Positions 47,225 through 60,908 of a stretch of DNA of 64,000 nucleotides are shown here, in pieces. The position numbers and the translations under genes were made by a program. Positions within the stretch are counted from its first letter, which is position 1. Each line of letters starts with the position of its first letter. Under the pieces are notes generated by a model. The model ran no database searches, was not told the DNA's origin, and saw only the letters and a list, made by a program, of their open reading frames with translations. The DNA comes from Magicicada septendecula (taxonomy: Eukaryota > Arthropoda > Insecta > Hemiptera > Cicadidae): NCBI GenBank assembly GCA_034769895.1, contig CM068371.1, positions 406,269,969 to 406,333,968 on the forward strand. The letters run 5' to 3'.

Positions 47225-47710
47225 GTTTCTGCTAGATATACGAACGTACTATCTAATACACTACATAATGAATTTAAAAAGCTATGGATTATTGTCTCAT
47301 TCAGGACCACGAACAAATTAACAAATATACTTAAGCCTAATACCACAGCATTACTAGAGGATTGTTCCGGCGTTTATAGGATCCAGTGTAATGAATGCGA
47401 TAAAATCTATATAGGCCAGAAGGTGAGAAAACTTTCCGAGAGATTTAAACAACATTTACCTAAGAAGTTCCCCAATACTAATGTATCGCATTACGCACAA
47501 CATCTAATAAACGAAAATCATACATACACTGGATTTAAAGAGAATTTGGAACCTTTACATATAGGTAAAAAGGGTCAACTACTGGATGCCCTAGAGGAAT
47601 TTGAAATATACAAGGCCATAAGAAGAAATAAAAATCAGGTACTTAATGAACAGTTGTCATACAAATCAAATAAACTATATGACACAGCTATGAAATCAAA
47701 CCGTGAATAG
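47225..47710 (+). pseudogene. Penelope RT end plus intact GIY-YIG endonuclease (truncated copy)
   Basis: The copy begins within the end of the reverse transcriptase protein (VSARYTN) and runs in one frame through RIQCNECDKIYIGQ, SERFKQHL, HYAQHLINENHTY, LEEFEIYKAI and LNEQL. These hold the Cys pair, the GIY-YIG tyrosine/glycine, the conserved Arg, His, Glu and Asn positions of the endonuclease. It is the only copy here with an uninterrupted link from RT to endonuclease. Without its 5' part it has no RT catalytic core. Confidence 0.85.
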
Positions 47711-48005
47711 CGTGTACGGATCAGTTGAAAGTCGGACTTCGGCCAGTGCACTGGTTCGTTTGTAGCGCGTTCTGATACAGATTCAATGTTCTATGTTAAT
47801 TTATTTAAGTGTGTTATGTGTTTGTGTCTTTGTGAATTTTTAAAGAAACCCTAACAATAGGGTAGAATTTGCTTTTACCTGAAGATGGGGATATAAGCCC
47901 TGAGACATGTAGTAATTAAAAAAGAAAAAGAATATCACTTAGTGGATAAAATAAGGTAATTATTTATTAAATCGTATACAGTGATCTGGAGACCATACAG
48001 TAACT

Positions 48006-50094
48006 ATGTATATCAAAGCCGATCAAGCAAAAGTTGTCTATAAATATAAAAACCTAAAAACCAAGATACTGAAAGCAAACCTCAATATCAGGTTTATCAA
48101 GAGATGTTTGGGACATGACATAACGCCTAAATTTGCTACTATAAAAATAAGAAACACGTCAATAGCAGCATCTAACACTAAAATTAAAGCACAGAAAGTT
48201 TGGCTTAAGGAAGAAATTAAGGCTTTGTACAAAAAGAAATATTATCTGAACAAGTTGTTATTTAATGCGCATTTCAAGGTCCTGGACTCGATACACCTGA
48301 TCATAATTAACGAAGTTTTAGAAGTTATTCACAGACAGATAAGGAACATTGCTATCTCGATTGTATCAAGACACAACAAGAAATATGATAAATTGAACCG
48401 CGAGCAAAACAAAGCAGATAACATAATCTTTAAACACAAATTTTATAAGCGTGTAGATAACTTCACGAACATTGAACTATCTAATGTAGAATGTAGTTCA
48501 TTATCTAAGGGTTTACAATATAATTTATCTAATTATGGAAAAGACATGTTAATAAGAGAAGTCGTAAATGCAGAAGCTGTCATTAAACAAATAAAAAACC
48601 AGGAAATTCAGAAAGATACACGGGTGGCTATCAACTATTAATTAAATCGTATATTACAGTCGGGTAGGACGCCTAACATGAGACCTAGTAATGAAATTAA
48701 AATTGCAAAGAACATCAAACGCAAATTAGAAAATTTTGACACAATGATAACTAAGGCTGATAAAGGTAGTACAGTAGTTATCATCAATAAAACTGAATAC
48801 ACACAAAAATGCTATGATTTTATAAATGAAAATAATATTAAGACCCTAAATAATGACCCCACCATTAAATATACAAAAGGCATATACTCAGCGGTGAATA
48901 AATGTGTTAATTTATTCGATGCTCAAACTAGACGACGTATCAAAAATATAAATCCGAAAGCGCCTACTTTCAGAGGACTACCAAAGTTACACAAACCTAA
49001 TATACCAATACGTCCTTTAATAAATTATACAACTGCCCCAAGCTATAATGTAGCCAAAAAGTTACAAATAATTATAAAAAAACAGCTTAGTAATAGACAA
49101 CATACATAGCGTAAAAAATACAATAGAATTTATAAACAAAGTTAAAAACATTAAAGTACTGCCTAACCATAAACTGATATCTATGGACATAGTGAATTTG
49201 TATACGAACATACCCGTGCTAGAGACGATAAATATTCTCGAGAGACTTTTAATCAAGACAAATGTCTTAAAACAGATACAAATTGATGAACTTATATTTT
49301 TATTGAAAATTGTTATACAACAGAATTACTTCACACACGACAACAAGTTTTTTATCCCAGAAAATGGGCTGGCCATGGGTTCACCGGTGAGTGGAATTTT
49401 AGCGGAAATTTACATGAATCATTATGAGAACAAGTACATACTTTCTAACAAAAACAAGTTATACAATAAAATCATCTCGTACACACGGTACGTTGACGAC
49501 ACATTTTTAATTTTTGGTGGTACTCTTAGACAGATAGACGGATTGCTTACTTTTTTGAATGGCATAAACAGTAATATTAAATTCACTATGGAAGTAGAAC
49601 ATAACAATATGTTGAATTTCCTGGACGTAACCACATATAAACGTAATAACCTCCTTTGCTTTAAAATATATAGAAAGCCAACGACAACTGATATAGCCAT
49701 ACATGCTAGTTCCAATCATCCTTATACACATAAAATGGGACCTTTTAATGCACTGGCACATAGATTGACAAATATACCGATGGACATAGAAGACTATAAC
49801 GATGAAATTAATATAATAAAACATATAGCAATAGTGAACGGTTACAATAGTAAAATCATTGATAAAATAATATATAAACATGCTAATAAATTAAAACATT
49901 CGGACAAAGTTAAAGATAAAACCCAATTTGTTTCTGCTAGATATACGAACAAACTATCTAATACACTACATAATGAATTTAAAAAGCTAGGGATTTTTGT
50001 CTCATTCAGGACCACGAACAAATTAACAAATATACTTAAGCCTAATACCACAGCATTACTAGAGGATTGTTCGGCGTTTTTAGGATCCGTGTAA
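48006..50094 (+). pseudogene. Penelope reverse transcriptase, unit 1
   Basis: Starts MYIKADQAKVVYKYKN. Broken by TAA at 48639-48641 and by an extra A near 49082 that shifts the frame. The RT core 49183-50094 is open with MDIVNLYTNIPV, AMGSPVSGILAEI and YTRYVDDTFLIF. It ends with the shared frameshift in the linker (DCSAFLGSV) before the endonuclease. Confidence 0.88.
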
Positions 50095-50101
50095 TGAATG
50101 A

Positions 50102-50413
50102 AATAAAATCTATATAGGCCAGACGGTGAGAAAATTTTCCGAGAGATTTAAAGAACATTTACCTAAGAAGTTCCCCAATACTAACGTATCGCATTACGCA
50201 CAACATCTAATAAACGAAAATCATACATACACTGGATTTAAAGAGAATTTGGAACCTTTACATATAGGTAAAAAGGGTCAACTACTGGATGCCCTAGAGG
50301 AATTTGAAATATACAAGGCCATAAGAAGAAATAAAAATCAGGTACTTAATGAACAGTTGTCATGCAAATCAAATAAACTATATGACACAGCTATGAAAAC
50401 AAACCGTGAATAG
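50102..50413 (+). pseudogene. GIY-YIG endonuclease, unit 1
   Basis: Open from KIYIGQ to the stop at 50413 with the same C-terminus as the truncated copy (NQVLNEQL). Separated from RT by two one-base losses and substitutions that remove the Cys cluster. Confidence 0.8.
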
Positions 50414-50708
50414 CGTGTACGGATCAGTTGAAAGTCGGACTTCGGCCAGTGCACTGGTTCGTTTGTAGCGCGTTCTGATACAGATTCAATGTTCTATGTT
50501 AATTTATTTAAGTGTGTTATGTGTTTGTGTCTTTGTGAATTTTTAAAGAAACCCTAACAATAGGGTAGAATTTGCTTTTACCTGAAGATGGGGATATAAG
50601 TCCTGAGACATGTAGTAATTAAAAAAGAAAAAGAAGATCATTTAGTGGATAAAATAAGGTAATTATTTATTTAATCATATACAGTTATCTGGAGACCATA
50701 CAGTAACT

Positions 50709-52798
50709 ATGTATATCGAAGCCGATCAAGCAAAAGTGGTCTATAAAAAAAAAAAACCTAAAAACCAAGATACTGAAAAGCAAACCTCAATATCAGATTT
50801 ATCAAGAGATGTTTGAGACATGACATAATGCCTAAATTTGCTACTATAAAAATAAGAAACACGTCAATAGCAGCATCTAACACTAAAATTAAAGCACAGA
50901 AAGTTTGGCTTAAGGAAGAAATTAAGGCTTTGTACAAAGAGAAATATTATCTGAACAAGTTGTTATTTAATGCGCATTTGAAGGTCCTGGAATCGATACA
51001 CCCGATCATAATTAACGAAGTTTTAGAAGTTATTCACAGACAGATAAGGAACATTGCTATCTCGATTGTATCAAGACACAACAAGAAATATGATAAATTG
51101 AACCGCGAGCAAAACAAAGCAGATAACATAATCTTTAAACACAAATTTTATAAGCGTGTAGATAACTTCACGAACATTGAACTATCTAATGTAGAATGTA
51201 GTTCATTATCTAAGGGTTTACAATATAATTTATCTAATTATGGAAAAGACATGTTAATAAGAGAAGTCGTAAATGCAGAAGCTGTCATTAAACAAATAAA
51301 AAACCAGGAAATTCAGAAAGATACACGGGTGGCTATCAACTATAAATTAAATCGTATATTACAGTCGGGTAGGACGCCTAACATGAGACCTAGTAATGAA
51401 ATTAAAATTGCGAAGAACATCAAACGCAAATTAGAAAATTTTGACACAATGATAACTAAGGCTGATAAAGGTAGTACAGTAGTTATCATCAATAAAACTG
51501 AATACACACAAAAATGCTATGATTTTATAAATGAAAATAATATTAAGACCCTAAATAATGACCCCACCATTAAATATACAAAAGCCATATACTCAGCGGT
51601 GAATAAATGTGTTAATTTATTCGATGCTCAAACTAGACGACTTATCAAAAATATAAATCCGAAAGCGCCTACTTTCAGAGGACTACCAAAGTTACACAAA
51701 CCTCATATACCAATACGTCCTTTAATAAATTATACAACTGCCCCAAGCTATAATGTAGCCAAAAAGCTACAAATAATTATCAAAAACAGCTTAGTAATGG
51801 ACAACATACATAGCGTAAAAAATACAATAGAATTTATAAACAAAGTTAAAAACATTAAAGTACTGCCTAACCATAAACTGATATCTATGGACATAGTGAA
51901 TTTGTATACTAACATACCCGTTCTACAGACGATAAATATTCTTGAGAGAGTTTTCATCAAGACAAATGTCTTAAAACAGATACAAATTGATGAACTTATA
52001 TTTTTATTGAAAATTGTTATACAACAGAATTACTTTACACACGACAACAAGTTTTTTATCCAAGAAAATGGGCTGGCCATGGGTTCACCGGTGAGTGGAA
52101 TTTTAGCAGAAATTTACATGAATCATTATGAGAACAAGTACATACTTTCTGACAAAAACAAGTTATACAATAAAATCATCTCGTCCACACGGTACGATGA
52201 CGACACATTTTTAATTTTTGGTGGTACTCTTAGACAGATAGACGGATTGCTTACTTTTTTGAATGGCATAAACAGTAATATTAAATTCACTATGGAAGTA
52301 GAACATAACAATATGTTGAATTTCCTGGACGTAACCACATATAAACGTAATAACCTTATTAGCTTTAAAATATATAGAAAGCCAACGACAACTGATATAG
52401 CCATACATGCTAGTTCCAATCATCCTTATACACATAAAATGGCAACTTTTAACGCACTGGCACATAGATTGACAAATATACCGATGGACATAGAAGACTA
52501 TAACGATGAAATTAATATAATAAAACATATAGCAATAGTGAATGGTTACAATAGTAAAATCATTGTTAAAATAATACATAAACACGCTAATAAATTAAAA
52601 CATTCGGACAAAGTTAAAGATAAAACCCAATTTGTTTCTGCTAGATATACGAACAAACTATCTAATACACTACATAATGAATTAAAAAAGCTAGGGATTA
52701 TTGTCTCATTCAGGACCACGAACAAATTAACAAATATACTTAAGCCTAATACCACAGCATTACTAGAGGATTGTTCGGCGTTTTTAGGATCCGTGTAA
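50709..52798 (+). pseudogene. Penelope reverse transcriptase, unit 2, altered catalytic box
   Basis: A frameshift in an A run near 50745-50755 separates the first codons from the rest; the frame is open from about 50813 to 52798. The catalytic YVDD box reads YDDD (near 52192-52203) and the Tyr before it is Ser, so this copy would probably be inactive even with the frame intact. Motifs A and B are normal. Confidence 0.88.
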
Positions 52799-52805
52799 TG
52801 AATGA

Positions 52806-53099
52806 AATAAAATCTATATAGGCCAGAAGGTGAGAAAATTTTCCAAGAGATTTAAAGAACATTTACCTAAGAAGTTCCCCAATACTAATGTATCGCATTA
52901 CGCACAACATCTAATAAACGAAAATCATACATACACTGGATTTAAAGAGAATTTGGAACCTTTACATATAGGTAAAAAGGGTCAACTACTGGATGCCCTA
53001 GAGGAATTTGAAATATACAAGGCCATAAAAGAAATAAAAATCAGGTACTTAATGAACAGTTGTCATACAAATCAAATAAACTATATGACACAGCTATGA
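52806..53099 (+). pseudogene. GIY-YIG endonuclease, unit 2
   Basis: Open from KIYIGQ, but a one-base loss after YKAIK changes the C-terminus, removing LNEQL. The same change is in units 3-6. Confidence 0.8.
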
Positions 53100-53411
53100 A
53101 AACAAACCGTGAATAGCGTGTACGGATCAGTTGAAAGTCGGACTTCGGCCAGTGCACTGGTTTGTTTGTAGCGCGTTCTGATACAGATTCAATGTTCTAT
53201 GTTAATTTATTTAAGTGTGTTATGTGTTTGTGTCTTTGTGAATTTTTAACGAAACCCTAACAATAGGGTAGAATTTGCTTTTACCTGAAGATGGGGATAT
53301 AAGTCCTGAGACATGTAGTAATTAAGAAAGAAAAAGAAGATCATTTAGTGGATAAAATAAGGTAATTATTTATTAAATCGTATACAGTGATCTGGAGACC
53401 ATACAGTAACT

Positions 53412-55499
53412 ATGTATATCGAAGCCGATCAAGCAAAAGTTGTCTATAAATATAAAAACCTAAAAACCAAGATACTGAAAGCAAACCTCAATATCAGGTT
53501 TATCAAGAGATGTTTGGGACATGACATAACGCCTAAATTTGCTACTATAAAAATAAGAAACACGTCAATAGCAGCATCTAACACTAAAATTAAAGCACAG
53601 AAAGTTTGGCTTAAGGAAGAAATTAAGGCTTTGTACAAAAAGAAATATTATCTGAACAAGTTGTTATTTAATGCGCATTTGAAGGTCCTGGACTCGATAC
53701 ACCCGATCATAATTAACGAAGTTTTAGAAGTTATTCACAGACAGATAAGGAACATTGCTATCTCGATTGTATCAAGACACAACAAGAAATATGATAAATT
53801 GAACCGCGAGCAAAACAAAGCAGATAACATAATCTTTAAACACAAATTTTATAAGCGTGTAGATAACTTCACGAACATTGAACTATCTAATGTAGAATGT
53901 AGTTCATTATCTAAGGGTTTACAATATAATTTATCTAATTATGGAAAAGACATGTTAATAAGAGAAGTCGTAAATGCAGAAGCTGTCATTAAACAAATAA
54001 AAAACCAGGAAATTCGGAAAGATACACGTTTGGCTATCAACTATAAATTAAATCGTATATTACAGTCGGGTAGGACGCCTAACATGAGACCTAGTAATGA
54101 AATTAAAATTGCGAAGAACATCATACGCAAATTAGAAAATTTTGACGCAATGATAACTAAGGCTGATAAAGGTAGTACAGTAGTTATCATCAATAAAACT
54201 GAATACACACAAAAATGCTATGATTTTATAAATGAAAATAATATTAAGACCCTAAATAATGACCCCACCATTAAATATACAAAAGCCATATACTCAGCGG
54301 TGAATAAATGTGTTAATTTATTCGATGCTCAAACTAGACGACTTATCAAAAATATAAATCCGAAAGCGCCTACTTTCAGAGGACTACCAAAGTTACACAA
54401 ACCTAATATACCAATACGTCCTTTAATAAATTATACAACTGCCCCAAGCTATAATGTAGCCAAAAAGCTACAAATAATTATCAAAAACAGCTTAGTAATG
54501 GACAACATACATAGCGTAAAAAATACAATAGAATTTATAAACAAAGTTAAAAACATTAAAGTACTGCCTAACCATAAACTGATATCTATGGACATAGTGA
54601 ATTTGTATACTAACATACCCGTTCTTCAGACGATAAATATTCTTGAGAGAGTTTTCATCAAGAAAAATGTCTTAAAACAGATACAAATTGATGAACTTAT
54701 ATTTTTATTGAAAATTGTTATACAACAGAATTACTTTACACACGACAACAAGTTTTTTATCCAAGAAAATGGGCTGGCCATGGGTTCACCGGTGAGTGGA
54801 ATTTTAGCAGAAATTTACATGAATCATTATGAGAACAAGTACATACTTTCTGACAAAAACAAGTTATACAATAAAATCATCTCGTACACACGGTACGTTG
54901 ACGACACATTTTTAATTTTTGGTGGTACTCTTAGACAGATAGACGGATTGCTTACTTTTTTGAATGGCATAAACAGTAATATTAAATTCACTATGGAAGT
55001 AGAACATAACAATATGTTGAATTTCCTGGACGTAACCACATATAAACGTAATAACCTCCTTTGCTTTAAAATATATAGAAAGCCAACGACAACTGATATA
55101 GCCATACATGCTAGTTCCAATCATCCTTATACACATAAAATGGCAACTTTTAACACACTGGCACATAGATTGACAAATATACCGATGGACATAGAGGACT
55201 ATAACGATGAAACTAATATAATAAATCATATAGCAATAGTGAACGGTTACAATAGTAAAAGCATTGATAAAATAATATATAAACATGCTAATAAATTAAA
55301 ACGTTCGGACAAAGTTAAAGATAAAACCCAATTTGTTTCTGCTAGATATACGAACAAACTATCTAATACACTACATAATGAATTAAAAAAGCTAGGGATT
55401 ATTGTCTCATTCACGACCACGAACAAATTAACAAATATACTTAAGCCTAATACCACAGCATTACTAGAGGATTGTTCGGCGTTTTTAGGATCCGTGTAA
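53412..55499 (+). CDS. Penelope reverse transcriptase, unit 3, open frame
   Basis: 695 codons without a stop. The basic N-terminal domain (residues 1-220) has helical, Lys/Asn-rich sequence. Then come DKGSTVVIINKTEYTQK (about 257), APTFRGLPKLHKPNIP, motif A SMDIVNLYTNIPV (about 392), motif B ENGLAMGSPVSGIL, motif C YVDD (about residue 495) and KIYRKPTTTDIAIH. These are the signature blocks of Penelope-group reverse transcriptases, related to telomerase RT. The protein ends DCSAFLGSV because the linker is frameshifted, so it lacks the endonuclease. Whether it is expressed is unknown. Confidence 0.92.
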   Translation: MYIEADQAKVVYKYKNLKTKILKANLNIRFIKRCLGHDITPKFATIKIRNTSIAASNTKIKAQKVWLKEEIKALYKKKYYLNKLLFNAHLKVLDSIHPIIINEVLEVIHRQIRNIAISIVSRHNKKYDKLNREQNKADNIIFKHKFYKRVDNFTNIELSNVECSSLSKGLQYNLSNYGKDMLIREVVNAEAVIKQIKNQEIRKDTRLAINYKLNRILQSGRTPNMRPSNEIKIAKNIIRKLENFDAMITKADKGSTVVIINKTEYTQKCYDFINENNIKTLNNDPTIKYTKAIYSAVNKCVNLFDAQTRRLIKNINPKAPTFRGLPKLHKPNIPIRPLINYTTAPSYNVAKKLQIIIKNSLVMDNIHSVKNTIEFINKVKNIKVLPNHKLISMDIVNLYTNIPVLQTINILERVFIKKNVLKQIQIDELIFLLKIVIQQNYFTHDNKFFIQENGLAMGSPVSGILAEIYMNHYENKYILSDKNKLYNKIISYTRYVDDTFLIFGGTLRQIDGLLTFLNGINSNIKFTMEVEHNNMLNFLDVTTYKRNNLLCFKIYRKPTTTDIAIHASSNHPYTHKMATFNTLAHRLTNIPMDIEDYNDETNIINHIAIVNGYNSKSIDKIIYKHANKLKRSDKVKDKTQFVSARYTNKLSNTLHNELKKLGIIVSFTTTNKLTNILKPNTTALLEDCSAFLGSV

Positions 55500-55506
55500 T
55501 GAATGA

Positions 55507-55800
55507 AATAAAATCTATATAGGCCAGAAGGTGAGAAAATTTTCCGAGAGATTTAAAGAACATTTACCTAAGAAGTTCCCCAATACTAATGTATCGCATT
55601 ACGCACAACATCTAATAAACGAAAATCATACATACACTGGATTTAAAGAGAATTTGGAACCTTTACATATAGGTAAAAAGGGTCAACTACTGGATGCCCT
55701 AGAGGAATTTGAAATATACAAGGCCATAAAAGAAATAAAAATCAGGTACTTAATGAACAGTTGTCATACAAATCAAATAAACTATATGACACAGCTATGA
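55507..55800 (+). pseudogene. GIY-YIG endonuclease, unit 3
   Basis: Same state as in unit 2: YIG, Arg and Glu positions kept, Cys cluster and normal C-terminus lost. Confidence 0.8.
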
Positions 55801-56112
55801 AAACAAACCGTGAATAGCGTGTACGGATCAGTTGAAAGTCGGACTTCGGCCAGTGCACTGGTTTGTTTGTAGCGCGTTCTGATACAGATTCAATGTTCTA
55901 TGTTAATTTATTTAAGTGTGTTATGTGTTTGTGTCTTTGTGAATTTTTAACGAAACCCTAACAATAGGGTAGATTTTGCTTTTACCTGAAAATGGGGATA
56001 TAAGTCCTGAGACATGTAGTAATTAAGAAAGAAAAAGAAGATCATTTAGTGGATAAAATAAGGTAATTATTTATTTAATCATATACAGTTATCTGGAGAC
56101 CATACAGTAACT

Positions 56113-58200
56113 ATGTATATCGAAGCCGATCAAGCAAAAGTGGTCTATAAAAATAAAAACCTAAAAACCAAGATACTGAAAGCAAACCTCAATATCAGAT
56201 TTATCAAGAGATGTTTGAGACATGACATAACGCCTAAATTTGCTACTATAAAAATAAGAAACACGTCAATAGCAGCATCTAACACTAAAATTAAAGCACA
56301 GAAAGTTTGGCTTAAGGAAGAAATTAAGGCTTTGTACAAAAAGAAATATTATCTGAACAAGTTGTTATTTAATGCGCATTTGAAGGTCCTGGACTCGATA
56401 CACCCGATCATAATTAACGAAGTTTTAGAAGTTATTCACAGACAGATAAGGAACATTGCTATCTCGATTGTATCAAGACACAACAAGAAATATGATAAAT
56501 TGAACCGCGAGCAAAACAAAGCAGATAACATAATCTTTAAACAAAAATTTTATAAGCGTGTAGATAACTTCACGAACATTGAACTATCTAATGTAGAATG
56601 TAGTTCATTATCTAAGGGTTTACAATATAATTTATCTAATTATGGAAAAGACATGTTAATAAGAGAAGTCGTAAATGCAGAAGCTGTCATTAAACAAATA
56701 AAAAACCAGGAAATTCGGAAAGATACACGTTTGGCTATCAACTATAAATTAAATCGTATATTACAGTCGGGTAGGACGCCTAACATGAGACCTAGTAATG
56801 AAATTAAAATTGCGAAGAACATCATACGCAAATTAGAAAATTTTGACGCAATGATAACTAAGGCTGATAAAGGTAGTACAGTAGTTATCATCAATAAAAC
56901 TGAATACACACAAAAATGCTATGATTTTATAAATGAAAATAATATTAAGACCCTAAATAATGACCCCACCATTAAATATACAAAAGCCATATACTCAGCG
57001 GTGAATAAATGTGTTAATTTATTCGATGCTCAAACTAGACGACTTATCAAAAATATAAATCCGAAAGCGCCTACTTTCAGAGGACTACCAAAGTTACACA
57101 AACCTAATATACCAATACGTCCTTTAATAAATTATACAACTGCCCCAAGCTATAATGTAGCCAAAAAGCTACAAATAATTATCAAAAACAGCTGAGTAAT
57201 GGACAACATACATAGCGTAAAAAATACAATAGAATTTATAAACAAAGTTAAAAACATTAAAGTACTGCCTAACCATAAACTGATATCTATGGACATAGTG
57301 AATTTGTATACTAACATACCCGTTCTTCAGACGATAAATATTCTTGAGAGAGTTTTCATCAAGAAAAATGTCTTAAAACAGATACAAATTGATGAACTTA
57401 TATTTTTATTGAAAATTGTTATACAACAGAATTACTTTACACACGACAACAAGTTTTTTATCCAAGAAAATGGGCTGGCCATGGGTTCACCGGTGAGTGG
57501 AATTTTAGCAGAAATTTACATGAATCATTATGAGAACAAGTACATACTTTCTGACAAAAACAAGTTATACAATAAAATCATCTCGTACACACGGTACGTT
57601 GACGACACATTTTTAATTTTTGGTGGTACTCTTAGACAGATAGACGGATTGCTTACTTTTTTGAATGGCATAAACAGTAATATTAAATTCACTATGGAAG
57701 TAGAACATAACTATATGTTGAATTTCCTGGACGTAACCACATATAAACGTAATAACCTCCTTAGCTTTAAAATATATAGAAAGCCAACGACAACTGATAT
57801 AGCCATACATGCTAGTTCCAATCATCCTTATACACATAAAATGGCAACTTTTAACACACTGGCACATAGATTGACAAATATACCGATGGACATAGAGGAC
57901 TATAACGATGAAACTAATATAATAAATCATATAGCAATAGTGAACGGTTACAATAGTAAAAGCATTGATAAAATAATATATAAACATGCTAATAAATTAA
58001 AACGTTCGGACAAAGTTAAAGATAAAACCCAATTTGTTTCTGCTAGATATACGAACAAACTATCTAATACACTACATAATGAATTAAAAAAGCTAGGGAT
58101 TATTGTCTCATTCACGACCACGAACAAATTAACAAATATACTTAAGCCTAATACCACAGCATTACTAGAGGATTGTTCGGCGTTTTTAGGATCCGTGTAA
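56113..58200 (+). pseudogene. Penelope reverse transcriptase, unit 4, one stop
   Basis: One in-frame TGA at 57193-57195 (units 3 and 6 have TTA) splits an otherwise open 695-codon frame; YVDD is intact. It shares HNYMLN and LLSFK with unit 6 only. Confidence 0.9.
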
Positions 58201-58207
58201 TGAATGA

Positions 58208-58501
58208 AATAAAATCTATATAGGCCAGAAGGTGAGAAAATTTTCCGAGAGATTTAAAGAACATTTACCTAAGAAGTTCCCCAATACTAATGTATCGCAT
58301 TACGCACAACATCTAATAAACGAAAATCATACATACACTGGATTTAAAGAGAATTTGGAACCTTTACATATAGGTAAAAAGGGTCAACTACTGGATGCCC
58401 TAGAGGAATTTGAAATATACAAGGCCATAAAAGAAATAAAAATCAGGTACTTAATGAACAGTTGTCATACAAATCAAATAAACTATATGACACAGCTATG
58501 A
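58208..58501 (+). pseudogene. GIY-YIG endonuclease, unit 4
   Basis: Same altered frame ends as units 2, 3, 5 and 6. Confidence 0.8.
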
Positions 58502-58813
58502 AAACAAACCGTGAATAGCGTGTACGGATCAGTTGAAAGTCGGACTTCGGCCAGTGCACTGGTTTGTTTGTAGCGCGTTCTGATACAGATTCAATGTTCT
58601 ATGTTAATTTATTTAAGTGTGTTATGTGTTTGTGTCTTTGTGAATTTTTAACGAAACCCTAACAATAGGGTAGAATTTGCTTTTACCTGAAGATGGGGAT
58701 ATAAGTCCTGAGACATGTAGTAATTAAGAAAGAAAAAGAAGATCATTTAGTGGATAAAATAAGGTAATTATTTATTTAATCATATACAGTTATCTGGAGA
58801 CCATACAGTAACT

Positions 58814-60901
58814 ATGTATATCGAAGCCGATCAAGCAAAAGTGGTCTATAAAAATAAAAACCTAAAAACCAAGATACTGAAAGCAAACCTCAATATCAGA
58901 TTTATCAAGAGATGTTTGAGACATGACATAACGCCTAAATTTGCTACTATAAAAATAAGAAACACGTCAATAGCAGCATCTAACACTAAAATTAAAGCAC
59001 AGAAAGTTTGGCTTAAGGAAGAAATTAAGGCTTTGTACAAAAAGAAATATTATCTGAACAAGTTGTTATTTAATGCGCATTTGAAGGTCCTGGACTCGAT
59101 ACACCCGATCATAATTAACGAAGTTTTAGAAGTTATTCACAGACAGATAAGGAACATTGCTATCTCGATTGTATCAAGACACAACAAGAAATATGATAAA
59201 TTGAACCGCGAGCAAAACAAAGCAGATAACATAATCTTTAAACACAAATTTTATAAGCGTGTAGATAACTTCACGAACATTGAACTATCTAATGTAGAAT
59301 GTAGTTCATTATCTAAGGGTTTAACATATAATTTATCTAATTATGGAAAAGACATGTTAATAGGAGAAGTCGTAAATGCAGAAGCTGTCATTAAACAAAT
59401 AAAAAACCAGGAAATTCAGAAAGATACACGTTTGGCTATCAACTATAAATTAAATCGTATATTACAGTCGGGTAGGACGCCTAACATGAGACCTAGTAAT
59501 GAAATTAAAATTGCGAAGAACATCATACGCAAATTAGAAAATTTTGACGCAATGATAACTAAGGCTGATAAAGGTAGTACAGTAGTTATCATCAATAAAA
59601 CTGAATACACACAAAAATGCTATGATTTTATAAATGAAAATAATATTAAGACCCTAAATAATGACCCCACCATTAAATATACAAAAGGCATATACTCAGC
59701 GGTGAATAAATGTGTTAATTTATTCGATGCTCAAACTAGACGACTTATCAAAAATATAAATCCGAAAGCGCCTACTTTCAGAGGACTACCAAAGTTACAC
59801 AAACCTAATATACCAATACGTCCTTTAATAAATTATACAACTGCCCCAAGCTATAATGTAGCCAAAAAGCTACAAATAATTATCAAAAACAGCTGAGTAA
59901 TGGACAACATACATAGCGTAAAAAATACAATAGAATTTATAAACAAAGTTAAAAACATTAAAGTACTGCCTAACCATAAACTGATATCTATGGACATAGT
60001 GAATTTGTATACGAACATACCCGTGCTAGAGACGATAAATATTCTCGAGAGACTTTTAATCAAGACAAATGTCTTAAAACAGATACAAATTGATGAACTT
60101 ATATTTTTATTGAAAATTGTTATACAACAGAATTACTTTACACACGACAACAAGTTTTTTATCCAAGAAAATGGGCTGGCCATGGGTTCACCGGTGAGTG
60201 GAATTTTAGCGGAAATTTACATGAATCATTATGAGAACAAGTACATACTTTCTGACAAAAACAAGTTATACAATAAAATCATCTCGTACACACGGTACGT
60301 TGACGACACATTTTTAATTTTTGGTGGTACTCTTAGACAGATAGACGGATTGCTTACTTTTTTGAATGGCATAAACAGTAATATTAAATTCACTATGGAA
60401 GTAGAACATAACAATATGTTGAATTTCCTGGACGTAACCACATATAAACGTAATAACCTCCTTTGCTTTAAAATATATAGAAAGCCAACGACAACTGATA
60501 TAGCCATACATGCTAGTTCCAATCATCCTTATACACATAAAATGGGACCTTTTAACGCACTGGCACATAGATTGACAAATATACCGATGGACATAGAAGA
60601 CTATAACGATGAAATTAATATAATAAATCATATAGCAATAGTGAACGGTTACAATAGTAAAATCATTGATAAAATAATATATAAACATGCTAATAAATTA
60701 AAACGTTCGGACAAAGGTAAAGATAAAACCCAATTTGTTTCTGCTAGATATATGAACAAACTATCTAATACATTACATAATGAATTAAAAAAGCTAGGGA
60801 TTATTGTCTCATTCAGGACCACGAACAAATTAACAAATATACTTAAGCCTAATACCACAGCATTACTAGAGGATTGTTCGGCGTTTTTAGGATCCGTGTA
60901 A
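58814..60901 (+). pseudogene. Penelope reverse transcriptase, unit 5, one stop
   Basis: TGA at 59894-59896 at the same codon as in unit 4. Downstream it reads VLETINILERLLIKTNV and KMGPFNAL, as in unit 1, instead of VLQTINILERVFIKKNV and KMATFNTL of units 3, 4 and 6. YVDD is intact. Confidence 0.9.
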
Positions 60902-60908
60902 CGAATGA

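Larger units (their letters stand above)
47970..50671 (+). mobile_element. Penelope tandem unit 1
   Basis: It has a type-a leader (AAATCGTATACAGTGATC) before the ATG at 48006. It differs from units 2-6 at the endonuclease C-terminus, which keeps its original frame. Confidence 0.85.
50672..53374 (+). mobile_element. Penelope tandem unit 2
   Basis: Type-b leader (TTAATCATATACAGTTATC); ATG at 50709. The first tandem unit carrying the second endonuclease frameshift. Confidence 0.85.
53375..56076 (+). mobile_element. Penelope tandem unit 3
   Basis: Type-a leader, ATG at 53412. Carries one of two fully open RT frames. Confidence 0.85.
56077..58777 (+). mobile_element. Penelope tandem unit 4
   Basis: Type-b leader, ATG at 56113. 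Almost identical to unit 6 apart from a stop codon. Confidence 0.85.
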
